A DNA stretch of 41,543 bases from a virus, in the IMG/VR virus record IMGVR_UViG_3300001870_000003, positions 1-41,543 of that record. One strand, given 5' to 3'. A model generated the notes under the pieces. That model did not search any database. It saw nothing but the letters and a program-made list of their open reading frames with translations, and was not told the origin of the DNA. The stretch's first letter is position 1; each line of letters begins with the position of its first letter. The position numbers and the translations under genes were made by a program. Shown here one piece after another: positions 28,570 through 36,593 of the stretch.

Positions 28570-28965
28570 CATATGTTGGTAACTCTGTCTCCCTTGCTGT
28601 CTCCTTTCCCAATGTACTTCCGAAATCCCGAAGAGAGTGTCGCCTTCTGTCCCCAAAGCAATAAAAAGGGGACAAAGCTATTCACAGCGCACTCTCAATT
28701 TCCAACGACAATCCATCCACTTCTCCACACTACCAACCGCCTTATTAAGTCGATGATGATTAAGTAAGTTTTTTCTTACTCATAGTAGGAAGAGAAAAAG
28801 GAGACAAGGGGACAGAGAGATTGGCAACATTCGTTTTGGCAACATTCTGAGCGACCAGTGTAGCAAAGAACTCCGCGCGTGGCTTAGATACTTCTTTCCA
28901 AGGTGAGTAGACAGGAATCCAAAAAGGTGATACACTTCCACCATCAGAAGTAAGGGGGAGAAGCC
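28570..28965 (+). other. Gene-free regulatory/origin-like region before the DnaA-like gene
   Basis: 396 bases without a gene. It holds six GGRGACA motifs in both orientations: TGTCTCC at 28586 and 28598, TGTCCCC at 28648, GGGGACA at 28668 and 28808, GGAGACA at 28800. Also TTGGCAACATTC twice (28821, 28836), AGTAAG-TTTTTT-CTTACT (about 28762-28779), and CTATTCACA (about 28679), one base from a DnaA box. Layout resembles an origin or initiator operator. Confidence 0.5.
28908..28936 (+). promoter_or_regulatory. Candidate promoter of DnaA-like gene
   Basis: TAGACA (28908-28913), 17 bases, TACACT (28931-28936) with TGa in front as extended -10. It lies 30 bases before the SD AAGGGGGAG. Confidence 0.45.
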
Positions 28966-30201
28966 ATGAAGATTGACGAGCTTGTACCTAATACCGACGA
29001 GATGATGGTTTCCAAGAAAGTGCTCCGCGACTGTGACTTTCACCTTGAGGGTAAGAAGATTACGGCGTTCTGCGGGAATGCAGCAGAAGCATCTTACCTT
29101 GAACTCATCTTCAAGGAACCGTTGCTGCGGGCGGCTCAGGAGAAGAAAGGAAAAGCCTTCACCCTAGAGATTGTCCGCAGTTATACCTTTCCAAGCGTTG
29201 CGGCAGCCGCCGAACAGAAAGGGGCTCTTCAGGGAACCGCGCAACTCAACTACGCCTATACCTTCGACACGTTTATAGCCGGACAGAGCAACAAATCTGC
29301 GCTGACTGCGGCGATGAACATGGTGTCGGCGAAGCCATACCAGAGCACTAGCGCCAATTTCCTGTACATCTACGGAAGTATCGGTTCCGGCAAGACCCAC
29401 CTGCTCCATTCGGCCCTGCACGCCCTGCTCGAGAGAGGAAAGCATATTGCCTTCTTTAACTCTTCGGAGTTTGCCGACTATGTCCTCAAGGGGATGCACA
29501 AAGGTGGGGAAGAGTACATCGAACAGATGCACTTGTTCCGAGACGTCAATGTCCTCGCCATCGACGACATGTCGTTTCTGCGAAGGATGCCGCGCGTTCA
29601 GGAGGAGTTGAAGGGCATTCTCGACCATCTCATCAGTTCCGGCAAGATGGGTCTGTTCACAGGAGAGGAACTTCCAACGGATGAACGCTTCAACCTTATC
29701 CCCGAGGTCTCGTCCCGCCTTATTACTGGAATGACGGCGAAGATAGAGCCGCCTGACAAGAATCTCCTGCGGGACATCCTCGAGAGCCAGTTTGCTCAGA
29801 GAAGGATTCTCCTGCAGCCCGAAGCGTTCGATTACCTTGCGGAAGTAAACATCACGAGTATCCGCAGCATCCTCTCTGTTGCCAATGCCGTAGCAAATGC
29901 AATGACACTGGACGGGCAACCAATGACGCTGGACAAGGCGCGGGCAATCTTGCACAACCTGAAAGTCACTACCCCATCGACCTCTGAACAACTCATCTCG
30001 AGACTCATGGAGAAGATGAACGTCATCGTTCCGATGCAGGAGCTGCAGCAGACGCGAGCAAGCAAGGAGGTGCGCGTCATGCGAGACAACATTATCATGG
30101 AACTGCTCAAGAACGGAAACATCCGGCAAGCCGATATAGCCCGGGCATTCAAGTTAAAACCACAGTACATATCGAAGGCTGTCGCCCGCCACAACAAGTA
30201 G
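28966..30201 (+). CDS. dnaA-like: DnaA-like AAA+ replication initiator
   Basis: 411 residues, ATG after AAGGGGGAGAAG. The AAA+ domain has a DnaA-type entry YTFDTFIAGQSNKSALTAAM, Walker A GSIGSGKTHL (about 137-146), Walker B VLAIDDMSFL (about 196-205), and sensor-like SSRLITGM. The C-terminus (about 365-411, KEVRVMRDNIIMELLKNGNI then RQADIARAFKLKPQYISKAV) is a helix-turn-helix but not the canonical DnaA domain IV signature, so its DNA target probably differs from a standard DnaA box. Likely opens a phage origin and loads the DnaB-type helicase. It meets the RHH gene tail to tail. Confidence 0.85.
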   Translation: MKIDELVPNTDEMMVSKKVLRDCDFHLEGKKITAFCGNAAEASYLELIFKEPLLRAAQEKKGKAFTLEIVRSYTFPSVAAAAEQKGALQGTAQLNYAYTFDTFIAGQSNKSALTAAMNMVSAKPYQSTSANFLYIYGSIGSGKTHLLHSALHALLERGKHIAFFNSSEFADYVLKGMHKGGEEYIEQMHLFRDVNVLAIDDMSFLRRMPRVQEELKGILDHLISSGKMGLFTGEELPTDERFNLIPEVSSRLITGMTAKIEPPDKNLLRDILESQFAQRRILLQPEAFDYLAEVNITSIRSILSVANAVANAMTLDGQPMTLDKARAILHNLKVTTPSTSEQLISRLMEKMNVIVPMQELQQTRASKEVRVMRDNIIMELLKNGNIRQADIARAFKLKPQYISKAVARHNK

Positions 30202-30204
30202 TCC

Positions 30205-30441
30205 TTACTTCATGTCATCTTTTGGCGCAAACGGTTTCGCCCGTTCAGGTATCTCAAAGTCGGACATTTCTCTCTCGAGCGCCCGCTGCATGATGCCTGA
30301 ACAATCTTCTCGGTTGTAGGCGGCATAGACCCGAAGTTTGTATGTCAGTTTCTTGGGAAGGTAGGATGTAAAACGCTCCTTCTTGTCTTTTGCCGTATCC
30401 ATGTTGTCGAGGAAATCCCCCGACCCTTTTTGTTGTTTCAC
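30205..30441 (-). CDS. Ribbon-helix-helix protein, probable partition ParB partner
   Basis: 78 residues, GTG start overlapping the ParA stop. The core KKERFTSYLPKKLTYKLRVY then AAYNREDCSGIMQRALERE has the short beta strand and two helices of RHH/CopG-Arc dimers. Directly following ParA, such proteins (ParG, Omega, ParR-like) bind centromere repeats and repress their own operon. Candidate binding sites are the TGTCA repeats at 31186 and the 10-bp repeats at 27071. Confidence 0.78.
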   Translation of the reverse strand: MKQQKGSGDFLDNMDTAKDKKERFTSYLPKKLTYKLRVYAAYNREDCSGIMQRALEREMSDFEIPERAKPFAPKDDMK

Positions 30442-31175
30442 TCTAATCTCCCCTCAATCTCCTTGAATAATGACAGGAAGGCTTCTTTTGCCTTACCCGA
30501 ATCAACAGGTTCTCGATTGTATATGGCTTCGCGCACTCTGACCGAAGATGGAATAGACGTCCTGAACAGAGTACCGTCGTAGTCTCTCTCGAGTTGCTCA
30601 CGGATTTGTTGCGTAAGCAGTAGACGTTCTTGGACGTCAGCCAAGGCGATACCGAGGATTTTCGGGGTCTCTGTATCCTGTTTTTCCCGGATACGGTCGA
30701 CCGTGTGGAAGAGGTCACGTAGTCCGTCGACGGAGAACTTGGATGCGTCTGCCGGGACGAGGATATATTCTGCTGCAAGTAGTGCGTTCGTCGTAAAGAG
30801 CGCCAGTGACGGCGGTGTGTCGATGAGGACATATTCGAACTCTCCCGATTTCCTGAGTGTCTTCATGAGACCCTTCAGCAACGAGAAATTATCGTACTTC
30901 GTGTCTGCCTCATATCTACTGAGCGAAAGGTTACTTCCAATGACGGACAGATAGTCCGCGACGAGTAACGGTTGTGGATGTCCTTCTTCAAAGAGCAGTT
31001 TCACATTGTTGGCATCCGCGAGTTCGTCGACGAGGCAACTCGTCAGGTTTGCCTGCGGGTCGATGTCTATGCAAAGGGTATTCTTCTCCTGCGCTGCGAG
31101 GTATTGCGCGAGGTGAAACGTGATGGTCGTCTTGCCTACACCGCCCTTCTGGTTCGCTATAGCAATGACCTTCAT
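30438..31175 (-). CDS. parA: ParA-family partition ATPase
   Basis: 245 residues. Deviant Walker A KGGVGKTT (about 10-17) with the signature Lys, DIDPQAN (about 38-44) and Walker B EYVLIDTPPS (about 114-123) define ParA/MinD ATPases. No N-terminal HTH, so it is a short (type Ib-like) ParA, usually paired with an RHH partner, as here. It would segregate a low-copy replicon on the nucleoid. Its promoter and operator lie at 31186-31235. Confidence 0.93.
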   Translation of the reverse strand: MKVIAIANQKGGVGKTTITFHLAQYLAAQEKNTLCIDIDPQANLTSCLVDELADANNVKLLFEEGHPQPLLVADYLSVIGSNLSLSRYEADTKYDNFSLLKGLMKTLRKSGEFEYVLIDTPPSLALFTTNALLAAEYILVPADASKFSVDGLRDLFHTVDRIREKQDTETPKILGIALADVQERLLLTQQIREQLERDYDGTLFRTSIPSSVRVREAIYNREPVDSGKAKEAFLSLFKEIEGRLE

Positions 31176-31185
31176 GCAATCCCCC

Positions 31186-31235
31186 TATGTCAGAATGTCA
31201 TAATGGGAGTATAGAGTAATTGCATAATGTGTCAA
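31186..31235 (-). promoter_or_regulatory. parA promoter with TGTCA operator repeats
   Basis: On the - strand, TTGACA (plus coordinates 31230-31235), 16 bases, TATACT (31208-31213): a strong sigma70 promoter. Between the -10 and the start lies TATGTCA-GAA-TGTCATA (31186-31202 on the + strand), with TGTCA repeated 10 bases apart and again in the -35. This is a natural site for autorepression by the RHH protein. Confidence 0.75.
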
Positions 31236-31246
31236 GAGTAGAAATG

Positions 31247-31277
31247 AAAAAGCCCCGCTTTTCGGCGGGGCTTTTTT
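31247..31277. terminator. Bidirectional rho-independent terminator
   Basis: AAAAAGCCCCGC-TTTTCG-GCGGGGCTTTTTT; A-runs and T-runs flank both sides. It ends the - strand lysis operon just before the parA promoter. Confidence 0.93.
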
Positions 31278-31289
31278 GTGTTGTAGTGA

Positions 31290-31706
31290 CTATATCTGTG
31301 CGGTCTCTTGTTCGAACACTGGAGTCAGAACTGTTTCTTCGCCCTCCGGGGCCGGAGTCGTTTCCCCAAGTTTTGCCCATTCCTCACCCCACGTGAGTGT
31401 CAAAATTGAAACTGCTTGCTCAATGAGTTGCTGCAACTGACCAGTAGGGAGATGAAGTTGTGCGTTCAATTTATCGAAAGCAGCCTGATATTTCTCACTG
31501 CTTGTAAACGCCTTATACCTATTTTGGACTACTGCCACAATCCCATTGGCAATGTCCTGATTGTTGTCAGCCAGTACCTTCAATTGTTCGAGCTTTGCCG
31601 TGTTCATATTGACAAATGCTGTAACCATCACGGGAACTAACGTGACGATGATGGTGCCGATAAGAGTGATAATCGCTATTGATACCTGAGTCCAATCCAT
31701 TGCCAT
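31290..31706 (-). CDS. Holin, LLH type
   Basis: 138 residues. One N-terminal transmembrane helix (VSIAIITLIGTIIVTLVPVM) followed by a soluble part with QNRYKAFTSSEKYQAAFDKL then LPTGQLQQLIEQAV, which matches the layout of phage holin LLH-family proteins (helix, AVxx-Y-, LIExAV). It lies right behind the amidase lysin. The C-terminal tail is longer and acidic (ETTPAPEGEETVL). Forms membrane lesions to release the lysin. Confidence 0.75.
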   Translation of the reverse strand: MAMDWTQVSIAIITLIGTIIVTLVPVMVTAFVNMNTAKLEQLKVLADNNQDIANGIVAVVQNRYKAFTSSEKYQAAFDKLNAQLHLPTGQLQQLIEQAVSILTLTWGEEWAKLGETTPAPEGEETVLTPVFEQETAQI

Positions 31707-32425
31707 TATATCTTTACTCCCTTTGCCAAGGCGTCAGCAAAACGGCACAGGATAACCGCCAACTCGTCCTTTGGCACAGCCGTCGTGTCCGGTATCGCTG
31801 AACTGAGAATACCAACCTTCTTCAGGCGGGCCCAGTCCTGCGTCCTTTCTACTTCATAGTCGCTCACGACTACCTCCGGGATTCTTAGTTGCTTGATAAT
31901 TTCGTCGAACTGAAAAGCAGAGCCCGGGCAGTTTGGTTTGTTTACCGGAGAGATTTGGTAGTGCCCGACGATGTGTTCCCTGTCGAGTGGAATGTCCACC
32001 CCATAGATTCTCTTGACCTCTGCCCGGATATATCTGATAAGTTCGATAGTCGCCGCCAACTGCGCGTCCGCTAGTTTACCATGCGCGTCGGCCCATATGC
32101 CCTCATGTTCAATGGATATGGTGTAGTAGTTAGCGTTGGTCTTTCTATCTCTAACCGCTGAGAGGGTAGATTTGCCGAAGTATATCCTGCTAGCCGGGTC
32201 TGAACTGGTTCCGTTACACCATGAACCATCAGTCAACTCTACCAATTGTGTGATTCGGCCATCTTTGGCTACCACAAAGTGAGCCGACGCTTCCGAGACC
32301 GGGTTGGATAACCAGCTTACGGCCCCCATGTATGCGCCCTCCGTGATGTGGCAGACGATACAGTCGGGTTTCCAGCCCGAGCGACCTTTGTACTTATTGG
32401 GGCTTAGACGTTTAGTGATGTTCAT
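31706..32425 (-). CDS. Endolysin, N-acetylmuramoyl-L-alanine amidase (Amidase_2)
   Basis: 239 residues. Amidase_2 features: CIVCHITEG (Zn-ligand His about 26), HFVVAKDG, ISIEHEG, REHIVGHYQIS and NKPNCPG near residue 170. It cleaves the bond between MurNAc and the L-Ala of the stem peptide. The C-terminal 60 residues (YEVERTQDWARLKKVGILSS ... DELAVILCRFADALAKG) look like an SLH/peptidoglycan-binding-like helical module. Works with the adjacent holin. Confidence 0.92.
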   Translation of the reverse strand: MNITKRLSPNKYKGRSGWKPDCIVCHITEGAYMGAVSWLSNPVSEASAHFVVAKDGRITQLVELTDGSWCNGTSSDPASRIYFGKSTLSAVRDRKTNANYYTISIEHEGIWADAHGKLADAQLAATIELIRYIRAEVKRIYGVDIPLDREHIVGHYQISPVNKPNCPGSAFQFDEIIKQLRIPEVVVSDYEVERTQDWARLKKVGILSSAIPDTTAVPKDELAVILCRFADALAKGVKI

Positions 32426-32474
32426 TTATCCTCCAAAGAGGGGGCCTTTCGACCCCCTGCCAACCCGTTTATCC

Positions 32475-33143
32475 CTACTTGGGTTCGTCTAAGAAGCTCA
32501 GAGGAACGTTCATCCAAGTGAAGGAATACTTGTCCTTCCCCTCGCAGAAGCTGTATCCAACAGAATGGAAATACTTGTCGCCGACCGTGAACATGTGAGT
32601 GCCAACTGCCAGTGTTGCCTTGGCTCCGTCAGCATGGTCGCCGGTCGTTGTTGCTGTGTTGTGTTCCGAAATGTAGGCAGAGGCTTTGGGATGCTGGTAG
32701 ATGGCGATTGCTGCGTCCTGAATCGCCGTGTGGACTGTGGGCGTCCAACCCTCAAAAAGTTTCTTCAAGTCCACGATACCAATGCTCTCGAGCTGCCGCT
32801 TCTCTGCCTCACTCAACGCAGCAAGTTTCTCTGGCTCGTCAAGAAACGACAAAGCGGGAATGATTGTATTGGCTTCGTGCATTCCTGCGACAACCTGTGT
32901 CTTCGGAGCCACCGTGCCAAGCGACTCGAGCGTGAACGTGACTGGAATCTTGGACGCAGGTCTGCCATATGCACCAACGCACTCATAGACCTTGGGGTTA
33001 GCGGTAGACTGCTTCATCGGCTGTATCCCGAGATGCGCGGACTCATTGACCTTGACGACCTTGCCGTCCTTCGCCACCCATGTCTCAATCTGAAGTGACT
33101 TGACTTTTTCCGTAACTTCCACACCATTCACAAACGTTTCCAT
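32475..33143 (-). CDS. Hypothetical virion-region protein (222 aa)
   Basis: GGAGTAACAC precedes the ATG. No recognised motif; N-terminal beta-rich segment (VKSLQIETWVAKDGKVVKVN), later Ala/His-rich. Position between lysis and tail-fibre genes suggests a structural or accessory virion role. Confidence 0.7.
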   Translation of the reverse strand: METFVNGVEVTEKVKSLQIETWVAKDGKVVKVNESAHLGIQPMKQSTANPKVYECVGAYGRPASKIPVTFTLESLGTVAPKTQVVAGMHEANTIIPALSFLDEPEKLAALSEAEKRQLESIGIVDLKKLFEGWTPTVHTAIQDAAIAIYQHPKASAYISEHNTATTTGDHADGAKATLAVGTHMFTVGDKYFHSVGYSFCEGKDKYSFTWMNVPLSFLDEPK

Positions 33144-33175
33144 GTGTTACTCCTTTGGCTCATAGAGCCATCAAC

Positions 33176-33835
33176 CTACTTTGAAAACACGGTAATAAGC
33201 GTTATGGCAATCGACACAAAAACTAGGAAAAGACTGATAAAAGAGATTATCTGTGATGTGTCAAGCCGCTTGTTAGTGCGCGAATCAGCAGAACCGATAT
33301 CTTGTCCGGCTCTTCCGGCTAATTGAGTCGTCAGACGCAAATTCATATCGCTCATCGCTTTGTCCTGAGCGGCGTTCATATCGCTAATCTGTTTGTCCCG
33401 AGCGACGCCAGAGTCCTGAAAGCGTTGTGATTCGTACCCTAGTTTCTCGTTTACAGCATTGATGCGTAATTCTAGGTCATTACGAGTCGCAAAGGTCGCA
33501 GCTTGGTCTCCTAACTGTGCTCGAAACTCATTAACAGCTTCAAACCGTTTGTCAGAAGAAATCTCAGCTTTGGCGGTAGCCTTATCCGCTGCAGCCATAG
33601 CCGTATTGACGGCTTCCTTCTGGACGGCCAAGGCCGTTTGCATGGCAGTAGCCTGTTCAGTTTTTGCCACTTGCATAGCAATCTGCTGAGATGAAAATGC
33701 GGCGTCAACAGCCTTCGTTTGTTGTTCATATCGTTCTTGGAGCATGTCGTGCAAGTCGGATATTTTGGCAGACAGGAACACTCGTAAGGTGTCCACCGTC
33801 CATGAACTAGGTGTTTCGTCTTGTACATCACTCAT
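33176..33835 (-). CDS. Coiled-coil protein with C-terminal membrane anchor
   Basis: 219 residues. Long helical region with Ala/Lys/Gln heptads (ATAMQTALAVQKEAVNTAMA then ADKATAKAEISSDKRFEAVN) and repeated DMNAAQDKAMSDMN. A single C-terminal transmembrane helix (IISFISLFLVFVSIAITLIT). Proteins of this layout are common next to phage lysis genes and may assist membrane disruption; exact role unknown. Confidence 0.75.
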   Translation of the reverse strand: MSDVQDETPSSWTVDTLRVFLSAKISDLHDMLQERYEQQTKAVDAAFSSQQIAMQVAKTEQATAMQTALAVQKEAVNTAMAAADKATAKAEISSDKRFEAVNEFRAQLGDQAATFATRNDLELRINAVNEKLGYESQRFQDSGVARDKQISDMNAAQDKAMSDMNLRLTTQLAGRAGQDIGSADSRTNKRLDTSQIISFISLFLVFVSIAITLITVFSK

Positions 33836-33884
33836 TTCGTCCCCCCGTCGTTCTGGTATTCCTTATGATTTCATTGCCCTCATG

Positions 33885-35606
33885 CTAGAGTTTTACCGCT
33901 TTCCTAATGAGACACTCTCGCTCGAGTCCGTCGACGACAGGATAGACTGCAAACCAACTAATGCCCGCTACAAATGGAGTTCTGTAAGCGGGGAGGGTTT
34001 CCTGTTTGGTTTCTAGATTGTAATCGACACTATTGATGAGAAACGTTGTATAGGTATTTGTTTCGTTTCGGAGAAGAGTCCCTTTTGCGTGAGGGTCGAG
34101 ACTGTAATAAATGTTGTACGACTGCGCGCGATAGGTGCTGTACCACTCAAGGACAAGAGACGCCCGCATTGGATAACGTTTAAAGGTTGTGTCGAGAGAC
34201 ATCTCAAAAAACAACATCTTCTCCACTTTCCTGACGTACCCAACAGCGAGGGAAAGCGCTCCGGTAAATTTCTTAGTTAGGCTTTTCGCTAACTGTCCGG
34301 TAACGGTAAGTCGGCTCGTGAAATTTAACAAGAAGTTCTTAGAACCCGCCGAGAAGAAGAAAAGATATGCCGTTATCGTTTTTGTAATAGCCTTCTTGGT
34401 CGAAACCAGAATCGAAAGAGTTCCAGCAAACAACTTCGCGACAGACGTTCGGAAAATGGAACCCAACAGAGCGAGGGATGCTACAACCCTCCTCACGACG
34501 GTCTTATTCACTGTACCCATAGCCGTAAGCAATGCGGCGAGGGAATAAACGACGGCTCTTTCAATGGACGTGACAGTAAGCGCCAGAGAAGCCGAGAGTA
34601 ACCGCGCTCCTCTGGAGATAGTGCCAACGGCGGTAAGTGTTATCGTGAAGAGTTTCTCTCTCAGGAACTCCATCTTCGTCACAGCCGCCGAAATAAAAAT
34701 GGTGACTGAGAGCATGACGTTTTTGGTGATGGTCGTCGTGAAGGTTAGCGTCGCCTGTGTGAAATGGAGACGGGCAATTCTCGATGGACTTACCAATGAT
34801 AATGTGGTCACAAGCGTTCTGTAGAATGCCTTGACTACGCTTAGAGTTGCTAGAGTCAATGAAGCCACTACGGCTATTGTATATTCCCGGATGTAGTTTA
34901 CCTGAGCCGTGAGCGTTCCGTATAGGTCGCGCGACCGCCCGGTGAGTTCCGCAATTAGCGTCATCCACGCCGTCAGTTCCCTCTCGTAGGTGCGGAGAAT
35001 TGTAGTAGAGAATGTCATCGTCATCGAGAGTAACTTGTTGACCTCGCGACTTACCGCGCCCCCAAGACCGATGACACCAGTTAGGAAGAGTGTTTTCGTA
35101 AAGCTGACGACCGCGCCGATGGATATTCCCAAGGTATAAGCAAATTCCCTGAGTTTGGCATTGATGCTCGAGAGGGCCAGGGACGCGGTGAACTCGCGAA
35201 TTGCTATACGGAAGTGGTTGGTAACAAAAGTGAGTGTTGCCGAGAGCGTCTTTGTTATGGAAGGGACGAATGTGACTGCAAGCGCGACCGCCCCCGTTAT
35301 CGTGCGAGCGATAGCCCGCTTGAATGTCGAAGCAAGAGCAAGAGCTCCCGCGAAAGCGCGATACGCAGTTTTGACAATCGTCGCCCCAAGAACGAGAACC
35401 CCCGCGTGCGTGGAACGCTGGATGGACTTCAGCCATGTTCCTGCAAAGGACATTGTTGCAGTCAGAACCCTCTGGAGGTCTTTGATAAACCCCAAGAGGG
35501 TGGCTGCAAGGTAGAATGTCGTTACATAGGTGAAAAACCGGGGGGTTCTGTTTCTTGAAGACTTACTTCCAAATGGGGCGCTTCCATGAGGGGAGGCCCC
35601 GTACAT
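33885..35606 (-). CDS. Long 18-residue-repeat hydrophobic protein
   Basis: 573 residues. From about residue 50 to 470 there are some 20-25 imperfect repeats of 18 residues, pattern (F/L/I)(T/S/A)(A/G)xLxLxxxxxxxxx(R/K)x, for example FTGALSLAVGYVRKVEKM and FTSRLTVTGQLAKSLTKK. The regular hydrophobic/basic period suggests a fibrous or beta-solenoid shaft. The last about 100 residues are a distinct domain (SLVLEWYSTYRAQSYNIYYS ...). Located among tail genes; probably a tail or surface fibre. Confidence 0.75.
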   Translation of the reverse strand: MYGASPHGSAPFGSKSSRNRTPRFFTYVTTFYLAATLLGFIKDLQRVLTATMSFAGTWLKSIQRSTHAGVLVLGATIVKTAYRAFAGALALASTFKRAIARTITGAVALAVTFVPSITKTLSATLTFVTNHFRIAIREFTASLALSSINAKLREFAYTLGISIGAVVSFTKTLFLTGVIGLGGAVSREVNKLLSMTMTFSTTILRTYERELTAWMTLIAELTGRSRDLYGTLTAQVNYIREYTIAVVASLTLATLSVVKAFYRTLVTTLSLVSPSRIARLHFTQATLTFTTTITKNVMLSVTIFISAAVTKMEFLREKLFTITLTAVGTISRGARLLSASLALTVTSIERAVVYSLAALLTAMGTVNKTVVRRVVASLALLGSIFRTSVAKLFAGTLSILVSTKKAITKTITAYLFFFSAGSKNFLLNFTSRLTVTGQLAKSLTKKFTGALSLAVGYVRKVEKMLFFEMSLDTTFKRYPMRASLVLEWYSTYRAQSYNIYYSLDPHAKGTLLRNETNTYTTFLINSVDYNLETKQETLPAYRTPFVAGISWFAVYPVVDGLERECLIRKAVKL

Positions 35607-35975
35607 TTAGGATTGGGTGATTTCGACGGTGAACGTAATTTTGTCACCGCTCGAAACGGCGGTTGTCCCGGTCAGTCCCCTCCCGAGCATAACACCGACT
35701 GCAGCAGCGTTGAAAAGGCCGACCTCTTCGATGCTAGAATTTCCACTGAAGGTGAAGAGTTTCGAGATGGTTGCCTTGTTTGCGGTATAGGTGATTTCAG
35801 TACCTGTCGCACAGAGTTGACGCATGACTTCTGACCCCTGAAGGGCTGTCTGCGCTGCCGCGACTGCAATTGAACTTGTACCAACCGCAATGTAGTTGAA
35901 GGGATTGAACCCAGTGTCGAATAATCTCTGAACAGCCCCGGCCTTGCCAGCATCTACAATCGTCATTGTGGCCAT
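35607..35975 (-). CDS. Putative tail/virion protein (122 aa)
   Basis: ATG 35975, 11 bases after AGGAGG; TTG 35984 is also in frame. Contains FNPFNYIAVGTSSIAVAAAQ, a phrase typical of phage structural proteins near fibres, and a beta-rich Ala/Gly/Thr-rich C-terminus. Ends one base before the next gene (35606). Confidence 0.7.
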   Translation of the reverse strand: MATMTIVDAGKAGAVQRLFDTGFNPFNYIAVGTSSIAVAAAQTALQGSEVMRQLCATGTEITYTANKATISKLFTFSGNSSIEEVGLFNAAAVGVMLGRGLTGTTAVSSGDKITFTVEITQS

Positions 35976-35980
35976 ATTTG

Positions 35981-36148
35981 TCAAATCCTCCTGTTGCGTC
36001 TTGCGACCATGTTTCTCAGTCGCAGAATAAATTGAGGGACTTCAAAAGAATGTCCCCTTCGTGAATCCATGACGGAATACTTCTTGATGTTCCCTTCGGC
36101 GTCTTCCTGTACTAACTTTGCTCGAACAGTTACTCTCTGCTTTACCAT
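35981..36148 (-). CDS. Hypothetical basic protein (55 aa)
   Basis: AAAAAGGAG lies just upstream of ATG 36148. The product is basic (MVKQRVTVRAKLVQEDAEGN ... RLRNMVARRNRRI). Its stop touches the start area of the next gene. Too short to classify. Confidence 0.65.
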   Translation of the reverse strand: MVKQRVTVRAKLVQEDAEGNIKKYSVMDSRRGHSFEVPQFILRLRNMVARRNRRI

Positions 36149-36185
36149 GTCATCTCCTTTTTTCGATTGTCCTCATAGACCCGTC

Positions 36186-36593
36186 TTATCCCGTCCCCAA
36201 CCCTATCTTCGCTTTTTCAGCCCTTCCCCATGCCCGACACTGTTTGACATATGCGCTGCACGCTGGCGCATCAACGTCCGTGGCATCTCGCAACAGTTTC
36301 AGTTCATCGTCAATGCTGTATCTCTTTCTGATTTTCTCCACAACGCGGGCATTAATCAGCCGCACATGAGGACTGGCAGCCTTGATGGCATCCAATAGCT
36401 CAGGAGTCAATGTCACGCTCTCTACGGTGATTTCCGGTGACTGCAACGGCAAGGTCTCAGTATCAGGTACGTACACATACGTCGTGCCATCAACGGTTGC
36501 CAGCTCTGTCCCGAGACGCTCCATCCCGTCTACAGGTAGGGAAATTTCAACCGTTCGCGAACTGTCGATATGCTTTTGGTAACTGTAAATCAT
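36186..36593 (-). CDS. Hypothetical tail-region protein (135 aa)
   Basis: AAGGAG precedes ATG 36593, 47 bases inside the RT gene end. The C-terminal half (NARVVEKIRKRYSIDDELKL ... YVKQCRAWGRAEKAKIG) resembles small phage tail-assembly proteins with an RYSxDDE pattern. Assembly chaperone is possible. Confidence 0.65.
   Translation of the reverse strand: MIYSYQKHIDSSRTVEISLPVDGMERLGTELATVDGTTYVYVPDTETLPLQSPEITVESVTLTPELLDAIKAASPHVRLINARVVEKIRKRYSIDDELKLLRDATDVDAPACSAYVKQCRAWGRAEKAKIGLGTG

Noticed and set aside
29164-30129. 321-codon minus-strand frame inside the DnaA-like gene
   Set aside because: It is antisense to a well-supported AAA+ gene and shows no domain; long mirror frames arise from the codon bias.
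33885-35606. Plus-strand frames opposite the 18-residue-repeat gene (for example 35155-35514)
   Set aside because: Mirror frames created by the regular repeat; no SD and no independent features.
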